Under the pieces are notes generated by a model. That model was not told the DNA's origin. It saw only the letters and a program-made list of their open reading frames with translations, and made no database searches. The position numbers and the translations under genes were made by a program. This document shows positions 62,527-64,000 of a stretch of 64,000 nucleotides of DNA, piece by piece. The stretch covers positions 3,334,501-3,398,500 of the forward strand of contig NZ_CP114286.1 of NCBI RefSeq assembly GCF_027111275.1, read 5' to 3'. How positions within the stretch are numbered: position 1 is the first letter of the stretch; the number at the start of each line of letters is the position of its first letter. This DNA is from Flavobacterium luteolum. GTDB taxonomy: Bacteria; Bacteroidota; Bacteroidia; Flavobacteriales; Flavobacteriaceae.

Positions 62527-64000
62527 TTATTTTAAAAGTTTAAGATTTATAAAATTATTTTCGTTCATTTTCTCAACGATATCGTATTTTACTACCTTAT
62601 TCACGACTTGGGCCATATTTTCATACAGCAGTTCCAAGTAGCTTGGATACATAATTCGGTTTTCATAAACATATTCAAACGGCGGCAGCGGAAGGATGAT
62701 TGGCTTGGTGGAGAGGTCAATGCCTGGAATGTTTGTCGGCTTGATAAATAGTGCAATGCTGTTTGCTCCTTGACTATCAGTTCTTCCCAGTTCATAACGG
62801 CCATTTGCAAAATCCCTGTTAAAGTCCTTTAATAGGGCATCATATTCATCATTTTTGCAATCACAGCTCAATAATTTATTCAGCTTTTCTGCATGCAAAT
62901 TTTGCTGATGGATGTAGCCGTAAAGTATGCTGTTTGAAAGATTTGCTTTTACGTAGTAGTTTTCAGAAGATATAATTTCATATATTTTCTTCTTTTCAAA
63001 AACATTGAATGAAGGCTCTTCAATATGTTTTCTGACATAGCTTATAATGGGAATGCCTGCAATAATATTGGTTTGCAGGATTGCAGTGCGGTTTTCCTTT
63101 AAGATGTTCTCGAATTGTATTTTTAAGCTTTTATTTTTGTTGGCATAATTGATGTCTTTTAGTACACTTTCGGCAGGAATGCTGTAATTATTGGAAATTG
63201 AGGAAGATGAAAAATAAAAATAGGGCTCAAACAATGAAGTGAAATTTGTAAGTGTTATTAAGGCTTGCGGATAAATTAGCTTTTTAATATCCCATTTTAT
63301 TTCAGGAAAAATATCTTTCGAGTAATTGGCTGGGGCATTTTCTTTCAACTTCAGCATTTCGCTAAAGTCATAGATGTAAGTGATTGAATTCTCAAATTTT
63401 TTAAGATTTCCATCACCGTAGATATTGCTTGCCATCTCCAGCATTGGCGTATATATCTTATATTCCCAATAGCTCTCTTTATCATAATTATTAAAATGCA
63501 GGAAAGGTTTGGAATCTATTGATTTGTTTTCAGTATTGTTGTATGTAATGTCTACAGTATTTTTTAGCTTCTGGTTGCCATTATACAATTGTTTTAAAGT
63601 ACTGATCTTAGTAGCCTTTTGCAAGTCTGTCCAAAGAAAACCATATCCAGTTATATTTTCCTGTTTCAGCCCTTCAGTTGTCTGTGCATATATCAATCCT
63701 GTCATATTATTTACATCAGTTTGTATCTTATCCAGTTTTTCTTCAATTATGTCAAACCTTTTTTGATTCTCCTGGTGCAGATCGATTGTAAGGTTTCTAA
63801 ATTCAGTCAGATTTTTGCTGAGAGCATCCAGCTTATCATTTATCTGGTCAAGCTTTTTATTGACGATCGCAAATTGCTGCATAATTGCATCAAATTCAGG
63901 ATTTGGTTTTGGTCCTCCGCCAAATAAAGCGAATGCTCCGTTTACTGCCTGAAGCCCCGCTACAGGATTTCCTGTATAATAAGCCATAGCGCCTCCAGCA
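62527..64000 (-). CDS. Unrecognised coiled-coil protein (5' end may lie outside window)
   Basis: At least 486 residues. ATG 63987 is a possible start, but the frame stays open to the window edge and reads AGGA before it, so the gene may be longer. A Gly-rich, hydrophobic N-terminus (GLQAVNGAFALFGGGPKPN) is followed by a long coiled coil (IVNKKLDQINDKLDALSK, NQKRFDIIEEKLDKIQTDV) and an alpha/beta region to the C-terminus. A pore-forming-toxin-like helical body is conceivable. It pairs with the tail-collar-like gene downstream. Confidence 0.6.
   Translation of the reverse strand, partial: AGGAMAYYTGNPVAGLQAVNGAFALFGGGPKPNPEFDAIMQQFAIVNKKLDQINDKLDALSKNLTEFRNLTIDLHQENQKRFDIIEEKLDKIQTDVNNMTGLIYAQTTEGLKQENITGYGFLWTDLQKATKISTLKQLYNGNQKLKNTVDITYNNTENKSIDSKPFLHFNNYDKESYWEYKIYTPMLEMASNIYGDGNLKKFENSITYIYDFSEMLKLKENAPANYSKDIFPEIKWDIKKLIYPQALITLTNFTSLFEPYFYFSSSSISNNYSIPAESVLKDINYANKNKSLKIQFENILKENRTAILQTNIIAGIPIISYVRKHIEEPSFNVFEKKKIYEIISSENYYVKANLSNSILYGYIHQQNLHAEKLNKLLSCDCKNDEYDALLKDFNRDFANGRYELGRTDSQGANSIALFIKPTNIPGIDLSTKPIILPLPPFEYVYENRIMYPSYLELLYENMAQVVNKVVKYDIVEKMNENNFINLKLLK

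Overview
The window looks like the chromosome of a Flavobacterium-type Bacteroidota. It is AT-rich, it carries SusC/SusD glycan-uptake genes and many glycoside hydrolases with Sec, Tat or lipoprotein signals, its start codons follow A-rich leaders rather than Shine-Dalgarno sites, and TAnnTTTG promoter boxes can be seen. No rRNA, tRNA, CRISPR array, transposase or integrase was found.

Layout. (1) 1-8084: the 3' part of an alpha/beta-mannoside utilisation operon on the + strand (GH2 beta-mannosidase, two GH92 alpha-mannosidases, GH125 alpha-1,6-mannosidase, ROK sugar kinase), closed by a strong terminator. (2) 8215-25615: a compact, lower-GC conflict/defence island. It holds an SH3-MBL hydrolase; a translationally coupled trio of AAA/DUF3696-like ATPase, TOPRIM-like protein and DUF262 protein followed by an Abi-alpha (DUF4393) gene; two lipoproteins; a SIR2 protein; a tripartite HipBST-like toxin-antitoxin module with four operators exactly 40 bp apart; an HTH/AbiEii nucleotidyltransferase toxin-antitoxin pair; and two unrecognised proteins. 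(3) 25672-29460: Crp/Fnr regulator, SDR, DJ-1-like protein, GlcG/HbpS-like protein and a carboxypeptidase-regulatory-domain protein. (4) 31045-53659: a beta-glucan utilisation locus. SusC, SusD, a surface lipoprotein, GH5-CBM6 and a GH3 run rightwards; three GH3s, a free CBM6 protein, GH30 and two aldo/keto reductases run leftwards. GH30 plus GH3 plus SusCD resembles known loci for fungal beta-1,6-glucan. (5) 53679-57137: a second GlcG-like gene and a divergent Crp/Fnr gene sharing a 19-bp upstream element with the first GlcG-like gene, then a VOC protein, a short AraC regulator and a GH88 hydrolase. (6) 57511-64000: a second conflict-type cluster on the minus strand. A small protein and a 1136-residue helical-repeat/PIN-like protein carry the same short Asn/Gly-rich motif, and upstream lie a secreted tail-collar-like protein and a coiled-coil protein cut by the window edge.

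How it works together. The two hydrolase regions fit consumption of fungal wall or glycoprotein polysaccharide: mannan side chains and backbone at the left, beta-glucan in the middle. The islands between and after them fit anti-phage or inter-bacterial conflict. The most notable candidates for something undescribed are the ATPase/TOPRIM/DUF262/Abi-alpha operon, the motif-sharing pair at 57.5-61.3 kb, and the phased operator array of the HipBST-like module. Functions are inferred from motifs read by eye; no database search was run.
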